Source: Sphingobacterium sp. (lineage in GTDB: Bacteria; Bacteroidota; Bacteroidia; SpSt-205). Taken from it: DNA of 28,925 bases. The stretch lies in NCBI GenBank assembly GCA_028276345.1, contig JAPYWM010000002.1, positions 1 to 28,925 on the forward strand, in the 5' to 3' direction. This document shows, one piece after another, positions 1 through 7,067 of the stretch. Within the stretch, counting starts at the first letter, position 1, and every line of letters begins with the position of its first letter. The notes below the pieces were generated by a model, which ran no database searches, was not told the DNA's origin, and saw only the letters and a program-made list of their open reading frames with translations. A program made the translations under genes and the position numbers.

Positions 1-994
1 GCACATACACGTCTTCATAGAGCGCCTCCGCCGGCGGGAAGGGACTCTCCTCCGCAAACGCCACCGCCTCCGCCACCTCCTGCGCCACGGACGCCTCTAT
101 CGCATCTAACTCCGCATTGCTGACCAAGTTATGCTCGTACAGGTAGCTCTGAAGCTGTAGAATGGGGTCCTGCGCCTTGTATTTTTCCACTTCCTCCCGC
201 GTGCGGTATTTGGCAGGGTCTGACATAGAGTGCCCACGATATCGATAGGTCAGAATCTCTAAAAAGAACGGTCCGTTTCCGCTTCGGCAGTGCTGAGCTG
301 CTTCTTTAACAGCCTCATAAACAGAAAAGACATTCATACCATCTACCCGCTTAGCGGGCATGTCATAGGCACAGGCCAGCCGATATATCTCCGTGACATT
401 GGAGGAGCGGCTGACGGAAGTACCCATAGCGTACTGGTTGTTTTCGCAGATGTAGAGGACGGGGAGCTTCCAGAGCATGGCCATGTTGAAAGCCTCGTGA
501 AGCATGCCCTGCCGGGCGGCCCCATCCCCAAACATCGTCACGCTAATCAGATCTTCCCCCCGATACTTGATGGCAAAGGCGACGCCGGTACCGATACCGA
601 TCTGCCCCCCCACAATCCCATGCCCTCCTAAAAAACGATGCGCCTTGGAAAACATGTGCATAGAGCCGCCCTTGCCCTTAGAGCAGCCGGTAGCTTTACC
701 CATAAGCTCGGCTATGATCTCGCGCATGGGAATACCCCGTAAATAAGCATTGCCATGCTCACGATAGCCAGTGATGAGGTAGTCTTCTTTTCGGATGGCG
801 GCCTCAATACCTACACCCGTAGCCTCTTGGCCGATGTATAAATGCAAAAAACCGCGAATTTTCTGCTGGGTATAAAGCTGGGAAGCTTTTTCCTCCATGC
901 GGCGGACGGCCAGCATCTGCCGATACCAGGTCAGGAGCGTCTCGCGATCGTACAAAGAAGTAGTTGCCGCCGCATTCGCCTTTACCTTTGCCAT
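1..994 (-). CDS. pdhA: Pyruvate dehydrogenase E1 component, alpha subunit (3' end cut by window edge)
   Basis: This is the thiamine diphosphate-dependent alpha chain of the pyruvate dehydrogenase E1 enzyme, which decarboxylates pyruvate to feed acetyl-CoA synthesis in the cytoplasm. Translation from the ATG at 994 gives about 331 residues before the window ends. It shows the GHGIVGGQ stretch, the ThDP/Mg motif starting FGDGAARQG and closing with ENNQYAMGT, and the phosphorylation-loop-like segment YRYRGHSMSDPAKYRTREE. Family members are usually about 330-345 residues, so only the extreme C-terminus is probably missing. The start is supported by a TATCTTTG box ending 4 nt upstream of the ATG. 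The gene is divergent from recF, with 23 bp between start codons. The beta subunit is not in the window. The family call is secure; a 2-oxoisovalerate (branched-chain) specificity is less likely but cannot be fully excluded from sequence alone. Confidence 0.95.
   Translation of the reverse strand, partial: MAKVKANAAATTSLYDRETLLTWYRQMLAVRRMEEKASQLYTQQKIRGFLHLYIGQEATGVGIEAAIRKEDYLITGYREHGNAYLRGIPMREIIAELMGKATGCSKGKGGSMHMFSKAHRFLGGHGIVGGQIGIGTGVAFAIKYRGEDLISVTMFGDGAARQGMLHEAFNMAMLWKLPVLYICENNQYAMGTSVSRSSNVTEIYRLACAYDMPAKRVDGMNVFSVYEAVKEAAQHCRSGNGPFFLEILTYRYRGHSMSDPAKYRTREEVEKYKAQDPILQLQSYLYEHNLVSNAELDAIEASVAQEVAEAVAFAEESPFPPAEALYEDVYV
983..990 (+). promoter_or_regulatory. Candidate -7 promoter box of recF
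   Basis: TACCTTTG on the plus strand lies inside the first codons of divergent pdhA. It ends 27 nt before the preferred recF GTG, so recF would carry a short leader of about 20 nt rather than being leaderless. It overlaps the pdhA start region, so the two genes may compete for polymerase. Confidence 0.45.
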
Positions 995-998
995 CACA

Positions 999-1006
999 CA
1001 AAGATA
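999..1006 (-). promoter_or_regulatory. -7 promoter box of pdhA
   Basis: TATCTTTG on the minus strand matches the Bacteroidota -7 consensus TAnnTTTG. It ends 4 nt before the pdhA ATG, which predicts a leaderless transcript. Confidence 0.75.
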
Positions 1007-1017
1007 CAAAGGCACGT

Positions 1018-2064
1018 GTGCTCATCCGGGGTTTAGAGGTAACGAGCTTTCGGTGTTATGAGAAGGGTTTGTGGCATTTTGGAGAAAGGGGGGCTTTGCT
1101 GGTGGGGCCTAATGGCGCCGGTAAAACCACCATCTTAGAAGCCCTCTCCAAAATAGCCCTGCTACGGGGCTTCGGAAGCGATGCGGAAATGATCTACTGG
1201 GGGAAAAGCGGCTATCGGCTCCGCGGCCTTCTCGCAGAAGGCGTCGTGGAGATACGTTACGAAAAGGGGCAGGGGACAGAGGTTTTCTTTCAGGGGGAGG
1301 TAGTACGGCCTTTACGGCTCTGGGTGGGGCGCCTACCCCTCATCACTTTCCGCCCCGGCGATACCGAGTGGATAGAAGGCCCTGCTGCCATGCGCCGCCG
1401 ATGGGCCGATAGACTCCTCGCCCAGCTCTTTCCGGACTATCTGGAAGCCCTCCTCACCTACGAACGCGCCCTCGCCCAGCGAAACGCTCTCCTCGCTACC
1501 GAACCGCCCCCTACCTTAGAAGCCCTCCAGCTCTGGGAACGTCCCCTATTGGAAGCCGGCCTCCTCATCCAAGAAAAACGCCTGTGGCTGGTCCAAACCC
1601 TAAAACCTCTCCTGCAAGCTACCCACACCATTGAAAATCTGCCCGTGGAAATCGACCTGAGGTATAAAGCCTCCACCGCCACGCCCTCCCGAGAAGCCTG
1701 GGAAACGAAGTGGCACCAACTACGCAAAGAAGAGTTGCGCCGGCGACGGACCCTCATCGGTCCTCATACAGAGGATTTTCAGGTGCTTTTTGCGGGGCGG
1801 CCGGCACGCGGCTATACCTCCGAAGGCCAGAAAAAATGGCTCCTCATCGCGCTGCGCTGGGCCGAAGTTCGCCTCTTCAATCAGCTCCTACACCGTAAGC
1901 CTCTCCTCCTTTTAGACGATCTGGGCGAGAAGTTAGATAGTCTTCACCTCGCTGCCCTGGGACGCCTGAGCACCGAAGCCGCCCAGGTGTTTGTAACCGA
2001 TGTAGAAGAACGGCGAGGAAAAGACCTCTTTCCAGCGTTAGAAGTCATCCGCATAAGCGCCTGA
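1018..2064 (+). CDS. recF: DNA replication and repair protein RecF
   Basis: RecF is an SMC/ABC-like ATPase that binds gapped DNA and, with RecO and RecR, loads RecA at stalled forks. The protein has a Walker A motif GPNGAGKTT at about residues 30-38, a signature-like SEGQ motif in the C-terminal third, and a Walker B stretch LLLLDDLGEKLD. About 348 residues is normal for RecF. The frame is open up to a TTG at 964, but that start would overlap pdhA and add an unconserved proline-rich tail. The GTG at 1018 puts the usual beta strand (LIRGLEVTSFRCY) right at the N-terminus, so I prefer it. The partner recR lies in the same window at 13062. The spacer downstream is hairpin-rich and convergent with the OmpA gene. 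Confidence 0.93.
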   Translation: MLIRGLEVTSFRCYEKGLWHFGERGALLVGPNGAGKTTILEALSKIALLRGFGSDAEMIYWGKSGYRLRGLLAEGVVEIRYEKGQGTEVFFQGEVVRPLRLWVGRLPLITFRPGDTEWIEGPAAMRRRWADRLLAQLFPDYLEALLTYERALAQRNALLATEPPPTLEALQLWERPLLEAGLLIQEKRLWLVQTLKPLLQATHTIENLPVEIDLRYKASTATPSREAWETKWHQLRKEELRRRRTLIGPHTEDFQVLFAGRPARGYTSEGQKKWLLIALRWAEVRLFNQLLHRKPLLLLDDLGEKLDSLHLAALGRLSTEAAQVFVTDVEERRGKDLFPALEVIRISA

Positions 2065-2277
2065 GGGGATCTGATTTACCTGCGCTGCACCGACTGATGC
2101 AGGGGCTTTGATTTGCTTGCGCTACCCAAAGGGCATACACCCGCTTGTTTTTTCGTGGGAGGTAGCTTACCTCCGAGGCGTGGGCAGGTGGCGCCAAAGG
2201 CACCACCCGCCCACAGACACCTCGGCCTAAGGGGCCGATACCCGCTTTACGGGAAAGGCCCTACATCTTGAGACGCT
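2065..2277. other. Convergent intergenic spacer with stacked inverted repeats
   Basis: This 213-bp spacer between the 3' ends of recF and the OmpA gene holds no convincing ORF. It contains a nested hairpin at 2173-2225: CCGAGG pairs with CCTCGG, GTGGGC with GCCCAC, and an inner GGTG with CACC. A second hairpin at 2232-2261 pairs GGGCC with GGCCC around CCCG/CGGG. A competing short stem pairs CGGCC at 2223-2227 with GGCCG at 2233-2237. A small palindrome GGAGGTAgctTACCTCC lies just upstream. It probably serves as a shared 3' structure or terminator for both genes, although no strong T-tract follows the stems. A structured small RNA is an alternative. Confidence 0.55.
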
Positions 2278-4815
2278 CTACTCAAAAACGATCTTCATTT
2301 CCACCCGGCGGTTGCGTGCCCGACCCTCGGGCGTCGCGTTAGAGGCGATAGGCCGCAGCGGCCCGAAGTATTCCACAATAAACCTATCAGCCGATACGCC
2401 CTTGGATACTAAGTAGTTGCGCACGGCCTCTGCCCGCGCTTTGGAGAGCTGCATGTTGTATTCCAGCTTGCCCTGGTTATCCGTATGACCGGAGATTTTG
2501 AGCTTGTAGGTAGGGTTATCTATGAGAAGCTGAGCCAGCGTATCGAGATAGGGGAGAGATTTTTCCCGAATGATAGCCTTCGCGGTTTCAAACTCTAAGT
2601 TTTTGAAGGCAAGGTCGAGGATACGTTTTTGTTCTTTGGGGATTTCCGGGCAGCCGCGGTTGGCTCGAGTGCCCGGCGTGAAGGGACAATCGTCTTCTTT
2701 GTCGGGCACACCGTCGTTGTCCTGGTCCTCGTAGGGGCAGCCTTTATTTTCGGCGGGTCCGGGGCGGTCAGGGCATTTATCAACATTGTCCGCCAAGCCG
2801 TCGCCGTCACTATCCGGGCAACCCTGATAAGCCATCGGCCCAGGTTTGGTGGGGCACGCATCATCCTTATCGGGAATACCATCCCCGTCGCTATCCGGGC
2901 AGCCTTTGAAGGCTATCAGACCAGCCTGTGTCGGACATTCGTCTTCTTTGTCTGGGACACCGTCGCCGTCACTATCTGGACACCCAGCAAACTGTGGCAA
3001 CCCCTTCTGGTCAGGGCAGGCGTCTTCTTTATCTGGAATACCATCCCCATCCCGGTCTGGACAGCCCTTGAACTGGGCTAAGCCTGCTTCATCCGGACAG
3101 GCATCTTCCTTATCCGGGATGTCATCCCCATCCCGGTCTGGACAGCCCCCAAACTTCGCTAAACCGGCTTCGGTGGGGCATTTGTCTTCTTTGTCGGAAA
3201 TGTCGTCATTGTCGGTGTCTGGACAGCCGGAAAACTTCGCCACGCCTGGTTCCAGCGGACATTGGTCCTCCTTATCCGGAATATGATCGCCATCGGTGTC
3301 GGGACACCCTTGGAAGGCCCACACCCCAGGCACCTCCCGACACAGGTCTCGTTTATCCGACACGCCGTCTTTATCCCGGTCTTTCGGTCTGCGATAAGGG
3401 ATCCCAGACTTAAGCATGAAGTAAAAGTCCGCCGTGCGCGTGACCTTCTGGCCCAAAAGCCATCCGAAGCTATTAGTTCCCACCACAAACGGTCCCAGCT
3501 TGATAGCCAAACCCCAAAGCCTTTCTCCCAGGTCATTGACTGTGAAGGGTACTCCAATCGCCGCATAAGGCGTCTCAATACGGGGGTAGATCGTATACGT
3601 GCGTGGTGCACGCAGATTCTCCACCTTTTTCCCGAACGGGAAGGTGGCCATCCCCCCGAGGTACAGGGGACCGGCTATATGCCAGTCCAGATTGAGGTTG
3701 AGTAGGGTGGGCATTACCAGGATGAAGTCCGGGTTAGAGTCGGCGATACCAAAGCGCCTACGCAGCGTGTCATTGAAATCGCTGACAGAGGAGAATTTCA
3801 CCGGGCGGAGATACCATTCGTGAAGGGTGTTATTGAGGTTGTTTGGCGTGATTTCAATAGCATTACTGAGGGGGCCTTTGGCAAAGCGCATGCGCGAGCG
3901 GATATCCATGACGGCAGCCGCTACCCGGAAGAGGTACTTTTCCCGGTCGCGCCGCTCCAAGCCCACCTCGCCATCCATGTCATAGAGATACTTTTCAAAT
4001 CGCGGCCGGAACTCATACACCAGTCCAATGTCCCCCCCCAAAGAAAAGCGGGTTTGATTATCAAAGGGTCGCTCTACGATCTTATTGTAAATGTCATAGT
4101 CGAAGTTCGCCGCGTGGCCCCAATAAAAGCGTGAGCCCGGTTCAATAGCCAGCGTGTCATCGTTGTAAAACTGATAGCGGAAACGAAACTTATCCACATA
4201 AAAGTACGCCCCGTATACGCCATGCAGATACTTCAAGGTCAGTCCACCCTTGAGAAAGTGCGGGCCCCTATTGAGGAGGACCCGCGCATAGGTGAGCGCG
4301 ATATCATAGTAGGTAACGTACTGAAAGCTCAAATCCTGCCCTTCAATCCAGGTATTCCAGTAGGGCGGGTAGACAAGGTCTTCATAGACGAGCTTAGCCA
4401 AGCGATGATCGACGTTATTGACGCTGAAACGGCTACGCATCCGGAGATTGAGCGCAATAGCAGAACGGCGCCCTAAGGTGAGTAAAAAACTCGGCAAAAG
4501 CACCTGCTGCTCAAAACGCACCTGCTTAAGGCTCGGATTCAGATAATCATCCTCCAGGTACGCCCGCCGAAAGTCGGATGTATCATCTAACTGCCCACGA
4601 ATCGCGTCGGTAAGGAATTTTCGTTTGATCCCCACGTAGTTATTGGTGAGATTAAGGCTGAGTCCCCCAAAGAGAAGGTCGAAGCGATACCGGCTATCCG
4701 CAATAAAAGCGGGATTCATCTGAGCTCCCAATACCCCGGCCGAAATGCCCGTGGCATAGGGGTAATATTGCTGAGCCAGGCCCAGCCCGAAAAGCAGCCA
4801 AAGCCCTTTGCGCAT
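2278..4815 (-). CDS. DUF5723-like / TSP3-repeat / OmpA-domain outer-membrane protein
   Basis: This is a large envelope protein of about 845 residues that likely tethers the outer membrane to peptidoglycan. It begins with a short signal peptide (MRKGLWLLFGLGLAQ). About 480 residues of beta-rich sequence follow, resembling the DUF5723-type barrel region of Bacteroidota (NPAFIADSRYRFD near the N-terminus). Next come nine acidic TSP3-type calcium-binding repeats of the form DxDxDGxxDxxDxC. The C-terminal OmpA domain has GHTDNQG and RARNRRVE. The frame stays open to 4938, but the ATG at 4815 gives the signal peptide and has a TACTTTTG box 7 nt upstream, so I chose it. The longer start would also overlap the next gene upstream. 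Domain calls are firm; the exact ligand or role is unknown. Confidence 0.9.
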   Translation of the reverse strand: MRKGLWLLFGLGLAQQYYPYATGISAGVLGAQMNPAFIADSRYRFDLLFGGLSLNLTNNYVGIKRKFLTDAIRGQLDDTSDFRRAYLEDDYLNPSLKQVRFEQQVLLPSFLLTLGRRSAIALNLRMRSRFSVNNVDHRLAKLVYEDLVYPPYWNTWIEGQDLSFQYVTYYDIALTYARVLLNRGPHFLKGGLTLKYLHGVYGAYFYVDKFRFRYQFYNDDTLAIEPGSRFYWGHAANFDYDIYNKIVERPFDNQTRFSLGGDIGLVYEFRPRFEKYLYDMDGEVGLERRDREKYLFRVAAAVMDIRSRMRFAKGPLSNAIEITPNNLNNTLHEWYLRPVKFSSVSDFNDTLRRRFGIADSNPDFILVMPTLLNLNLDWHIAGPLYLGGMATFPFGKKVENLRAPRTYTIYPRIETPYAAIGVPFTVNDLGERLWGLAIKLGPFVVGTNSFGWLLGQKVTRTADFYFMLKSGIPYRRPKDRDKDGVSDKRDLCREVPGVWAFQGCPDTDGDHIPDKEDQCPLEPGVAKFSGCPDTDNDDISDKEDKCPTEAGLAKFGGCPDRDGDDIPDKEDACPDEAGLAQFKGCPDRDGDGIPDKEDACPDQKGLPQFAGCPDSDGDGVPDKEDECPTQAGLIAFKGCPDSDGDGIPDKDDACPTKPGPMAYQGCPDSDGDGLADNVDKCPDRPGPAENKGCPYEDQDNDGVPDKEDDCPFTPGTRANRGCPEIPKEQKRILDLAFKNLEFETAKAIIREKSLPYLDTLAQLLIDNPTYKLKISGHTDNQGKLEYNMQLSKARAEAVRNYLVSKGVSADRFIVEYFGPLRPIASNATPEGRARNRRVEMKIVFE
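2647..3381 (-). repeat. Tandem 81-bp repeats encoding nine TSP3 calcium-binding units
   Basis: Within the OmpA-family gene, a 27-residue (81-bp) unit recurs with cysteines and aspartates in fixed positions. An example core is DRDGDGIPDKEDAC followed by a PxxxGLxxFxG linker. Nine Asp-rich cores can be counted. The central copies are very similar at the DNA level, so copy number could change by recombination or slippage. Confidence 0.9.
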
Positions 4816-4822
4816 ATCCCGG

Positions 4823-4830
4823 CAAAAGTA
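4823..4830 (-). promoter_or_regulatory. -7 promoter box of the OmpA-family gene
   Basis: TACTTTTG on the minus strand matches TAnnTTTG and ends 7 nt before the ATG at 4815. It supports that start over the upstream in-frame codons. Confidence 0.65.
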
Positions 4831-4885
4831 GGAAGCCCGGCCCAAGTCCGCTCTATTCCCAACCTCCCTTTTGTATTCTACGCCC

Positions 4886-5764
4886 TTAACCGATAGCCGC
4901 CTCTGGAAAAAGCCACCGAAGAAGCTCTCCAAAACCATACGACAAAATCGTCGTACCTCCCAAAACAGCTATACTTTCTATGGCCTCCGTGCGAAAATTG
5001 CGCTCAAATAACACGCAGCTGTAATAGACAAAAGCCAAAATGAGGAGCACAGCCACGGCCACAGACAGCCAGAAAGCCCAAGCCATTCGCTGGGTGAAGA
5101 AGTAGGGCAAAGCCAGCCCCACCACGGCTAAGAGATACGACACCCCCGTATATAGGGCAGAACGCGGGGCAGAGACGGCGTGGTTCTGCTTAGCTTGCAG
5201 GTAGGCCGCCGACGCCATGGAGATAGAAGCTGCAAAGCCTACAATCAGCCCGGCTATCCCAGCCACCAGCGGCCGATGCGATACCCCCAAAAAGCCCGCA
5301 TGCACCCCCGTCACCTCAATAATCGCATCCGACAGCCCCAGCACAATAAACCCCACATATCGCACCCGCGGCTCCGCCTCCCCTATCGCCGCCATAAAGG
5401 CCTCCTCATGCTTTTCTTCATCTTCTATCAGAGATAGAAGGGCTTCTAGTTGAGAGGGCGGTAGCTTTTCTGCCAAACTGCGATATTCTGCTATGGTCCT
5501 ATGCTCGCCTCGCTCTAAAAGTTTTATCACAAAAGTCGGCCCTAGCAGCCATACCAGAACCTTATACCACCACAGACGGATCCCACTATAACCTGTCTCT
5601 TTTCCCAGATATTCTCGCCAGAAGTCATAGTGCCGCCGCTCCTCCGCCGCAAAATTTCTCAAGATTTCTCGCAAGGCAGGTACTTTTATCTCTTGCGATA
5701 GCCAAGTGTAAAAGTGCACATTGAAGAGCTCCTCCCGCGCATATTGCCAGGCTCGGACTTGCAT
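4886..5764 (-). CDS. Ferritin-like domain fused to VIT1/CCC1-type iron/manganese transporter
   Basis: The protein has 292 residues in two parts. Residues 1-130 form a ferritin/rubrerythrin-like four-helix domain with likely di-iron ligands: E11/E12, the EERRHY motif at 41-46, and the EDEEKHEEAF stretch at about 114-123. Residues from about 135 to the end are a hydrophobic VIT1/CCC1-like domain (GLSDAIIEVTGVHAG, then several membrane helices including IAGLIVGFAASISMASAAYL). This architecture resembles the membrane-bound ferritin MbfA, which exports iron in proteobacteria; here the substrate is inferred to be Fe(II) or Mn(II). The ATG at 5764 has TATCTTTG ending 4 nt upstream. The gene lies just upstream of the OmpA gene on the same strand, but each has its own promoter box. 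Confidence 0.9.
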   Translation of the reverse strand: MQVRAWQYAREELFNVHFYTWLSQEIKVPALREILRNFAAEERRHYDFWREYLGKETGYSGIRLWWYKVLVWLLGPTFVIKLLERGEHRTIAEYRSLAEKLPPSQLEALLSLIEDEEKHEEAFMAAIGEAEPRVRYVGFIVLGLSDAIIEVTGVHAGFLGVSHRPLVAGIAGLIVGFAASISMASAAYLQAKQNHAVSAPRSALYTGVSYLLAVVGLALPYFFTQRMAWAFWLSVAVAVLLILAFVYYSCVLFERNFRTEAIESIAVLGGTTILSYGFGELLRWLFPEAAIG

Positions 5765-5768
5765 CTGA

Positions 5769-5776
5769 CAAAGATA
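5769..5776 (-). promoter_or_regulatory. -7 promoter box of the ferritin-VIT gene
   Basis: TATCTTTG on the minus strand ends 4 nt before the ATG at 5764, which predicts a leaderless transcript. Confidence 0.75.
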
Positions 5777-5795
5777 CGACGGGCTATAGGCAGGT

Positions 5796-5811
5796 GCCCA
5801 TTAGCATGGGC
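5796..5811. promoter_or_regulatory. Perfect inverted repeat in a divergent promoter region (candidate operator)
   Basis: GCCCAT and ATGGGC are separated by TAGC, giving a 6-bp perfect stem in the 112-bp gap between the ferritin-VIT gene and thiolase. If the ferritin-VIT transcript starts at its ATG, the palindrome covers the -33 region. A short T-rich run follows on the plus strand, so it also looks terminator-like, but no plus-strand gene sits upstream. An operator is the better guess. Confidence 0.4.
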
Positions 5812-5864
5812 GTTTTCTTCCACCTCCAGGCGTCACGACTGCCCCAACCTCTCCCAGTTAGTCT

Positions 5865-5872
5865 TACTTTTG
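5865..5872 (+). promoter_or_regulatory. -7 promoter box of the thiolase gene
   Basis: TACTTTTG matches TAnnTTTG and ends 4 nt before the thiolase ATG at 5877. Confidence 0.75.
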
Positions 5873-5876
5873 CCTC

Positions 5877-7043
5877 ATGCCTTCGGCTTATATCGTTGCG
5901 GCCAAGCGCACCCCTATTGGGAGCTTCCACGGTAAACTCGCCGAAATCAAAGCCACGGATCTCGGCGCCACCGCCCTCAAAGCCGCCCTGGAAGCGGGTA
6001 ATGTCCCGCCTGACGCTATCGAAGAAGTGTATTTCGGGAATGTCCTCTCAGCCAATGTCGGGCAGGCACCAGCCACCCAAGTAGCGCTTAGGGCGGGGCT
6101 TCCCCCTACCGTCCCCACTACTACCATCAATAAGGTCTGTGCCTCCGGCCTCAAAGCCGTCATGCTGGCGGCGCAGACGATTGCCCTGGGCGAAGCCGAT
6201 CTGATTGCGGCTGGTGGCATGGAGAGCATGAGCCAGGCGCCTTTCTATGTGCCTAACCACCGCATCGGTCAGCGCTTCGGCCATAGTTCCATCGTGGATG
6301 CGATTTTACGAGACGGCCTGGAAGATGCCTTTTGCGGCCTGACGATGGGTACCCTCACCGAAACCTGTGCTACCACCTACCACCTCACCCGCGAAATGCA
6401 GGATGCGTACGCCATTACCTCTTATCAGCGCGCCCAAAAAGCCCAGAAGGAAGGCCTCTTCGCCCCTGAGATCGTGCCTGTGCAAACCAGCCAAGGCCTC
6501 GTCACAGAAGACGAAGAGCCCGGCCGAGCGAAGTTTGAGAAGATCCCCACGCTCAAGCCGGCCTTCAAGCCCGATGGCACCATCACCGCCGCCAATGCCT
6601 CCAAAATCAACGACGGGGCGGCCGCCATCCTCGTCGCCAGCGAAAAGGCCCTCAAGACCCACAACCTCAAACCCCTTGCACGCATTGTCAGCTGGGCTGA
6701 TGCCGCCCGACAGCCTGAGTGGTTCACCATCGCCCCCACCGACGCCATCCAAAAAGCCCTCCAGCGAGCCCAACTGTCCATAGACCAAGTCGACGCCTTT
6801 GAGATCAATGAAGCATTTTCCGCTGTGGCCTTAGCTAATCAGAAACTTTTGGGCATCCCACATGAAAAGCTGAATATTTTCGGTGGGGCTGTCGCATTGG
6901 GGCATCCACTCGGGGCCAGCGGCGCCCGCATCCTGGTGACGCTTCTGAATGTGCTTTCTCATATAGGCGGCCGGTACGGCGCCATAGGCATCTGCAATGG
7001 CGGCGGGGGCGCCTCAGCGATGATCATCGAACGGCTATCCTGA
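5877..7043 (+). CDS. Acetyl-CoA C-acetyltransferase (thiolase family)
   Basis: A cytoplasmic thiolase of 388 residues that joins two acetyl-CoA to acetoacetyl-CoA, or performs thiolytic cleavage in fatty-acid oxidation. The active-site nucleophile is Cys88 in KVCASG. The other conserved blocks are GGMESMSQAPF, the NEAFSAVAL block, the GHPLGASGARI block with the catalytic His, and the second cysteine in CNGGGG near the C-terminus. Length and motifs are complete. The ATG at 5877 is fixed by a TACTTTTG box 4 nt upstream. UbiD follows with only 9-24 bp between, so the two are probably co-transcribed. A biosynthetic versus degradative role cannot be decided here because no beta-oxidation partners are adjacent. 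Confidence 0.95.
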   Translation: MPSAYIVAAKRTPIGSFHGKLAEIKATDLGATALKAALEAGNVPPDAIEEVYFGNVLSANVGQAPATQVALRAGLPPTVPTTTINKVCASGLKAVMLAAQTIALGEADLIAAGGMESMSQAPFYVPNHRIGQRFGHSSIVDAILRDGLEDAFCGLTMGTLTETCATTYHLTREMQDAYAITSYQRAQKAQKEGLFAPEIVPVQTSQGLVTEDEEPGRAKFEKIPTLKPAFKPDGTITAANASKINDGAAAILVASEKALKTHNLKPLARIVSWADAARQPEWFTIAPTDAIQKALQRAQLSIDQVDAFEINEAFSAVALANQKLLGIPHEKLNIFGGAVALGHPLGASGARILVTLLNVLSHIGGRYGAIGICNGGGGASAMIIERLS

Positions 7044-7067
7044 GGCGGATTTGTGTTTAGCAGTCTG

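Noticed and set aside
2629..3286. Plus-strand frames opposite the TSP3 repeats (repetitive SSLSGIPSPS-like peptides)
   Set aside because: They are antisense readings of the 81-bp repeats, so their periodicity is inherited from the real gene.
4816..4938. Longer OmpA-family protein starting at 4938
   Set aside because: The extension overlaps the ferritin-VIT gene and hides the signal peptide; the ATG at 4815 has a promoter box.
6306..6808. Minus-strand Gly-rich frames opposite the thiolase
   Set aside because: Antisense shadows in a GC-rich gene; the thiolase motifs on the plus strand are complete.
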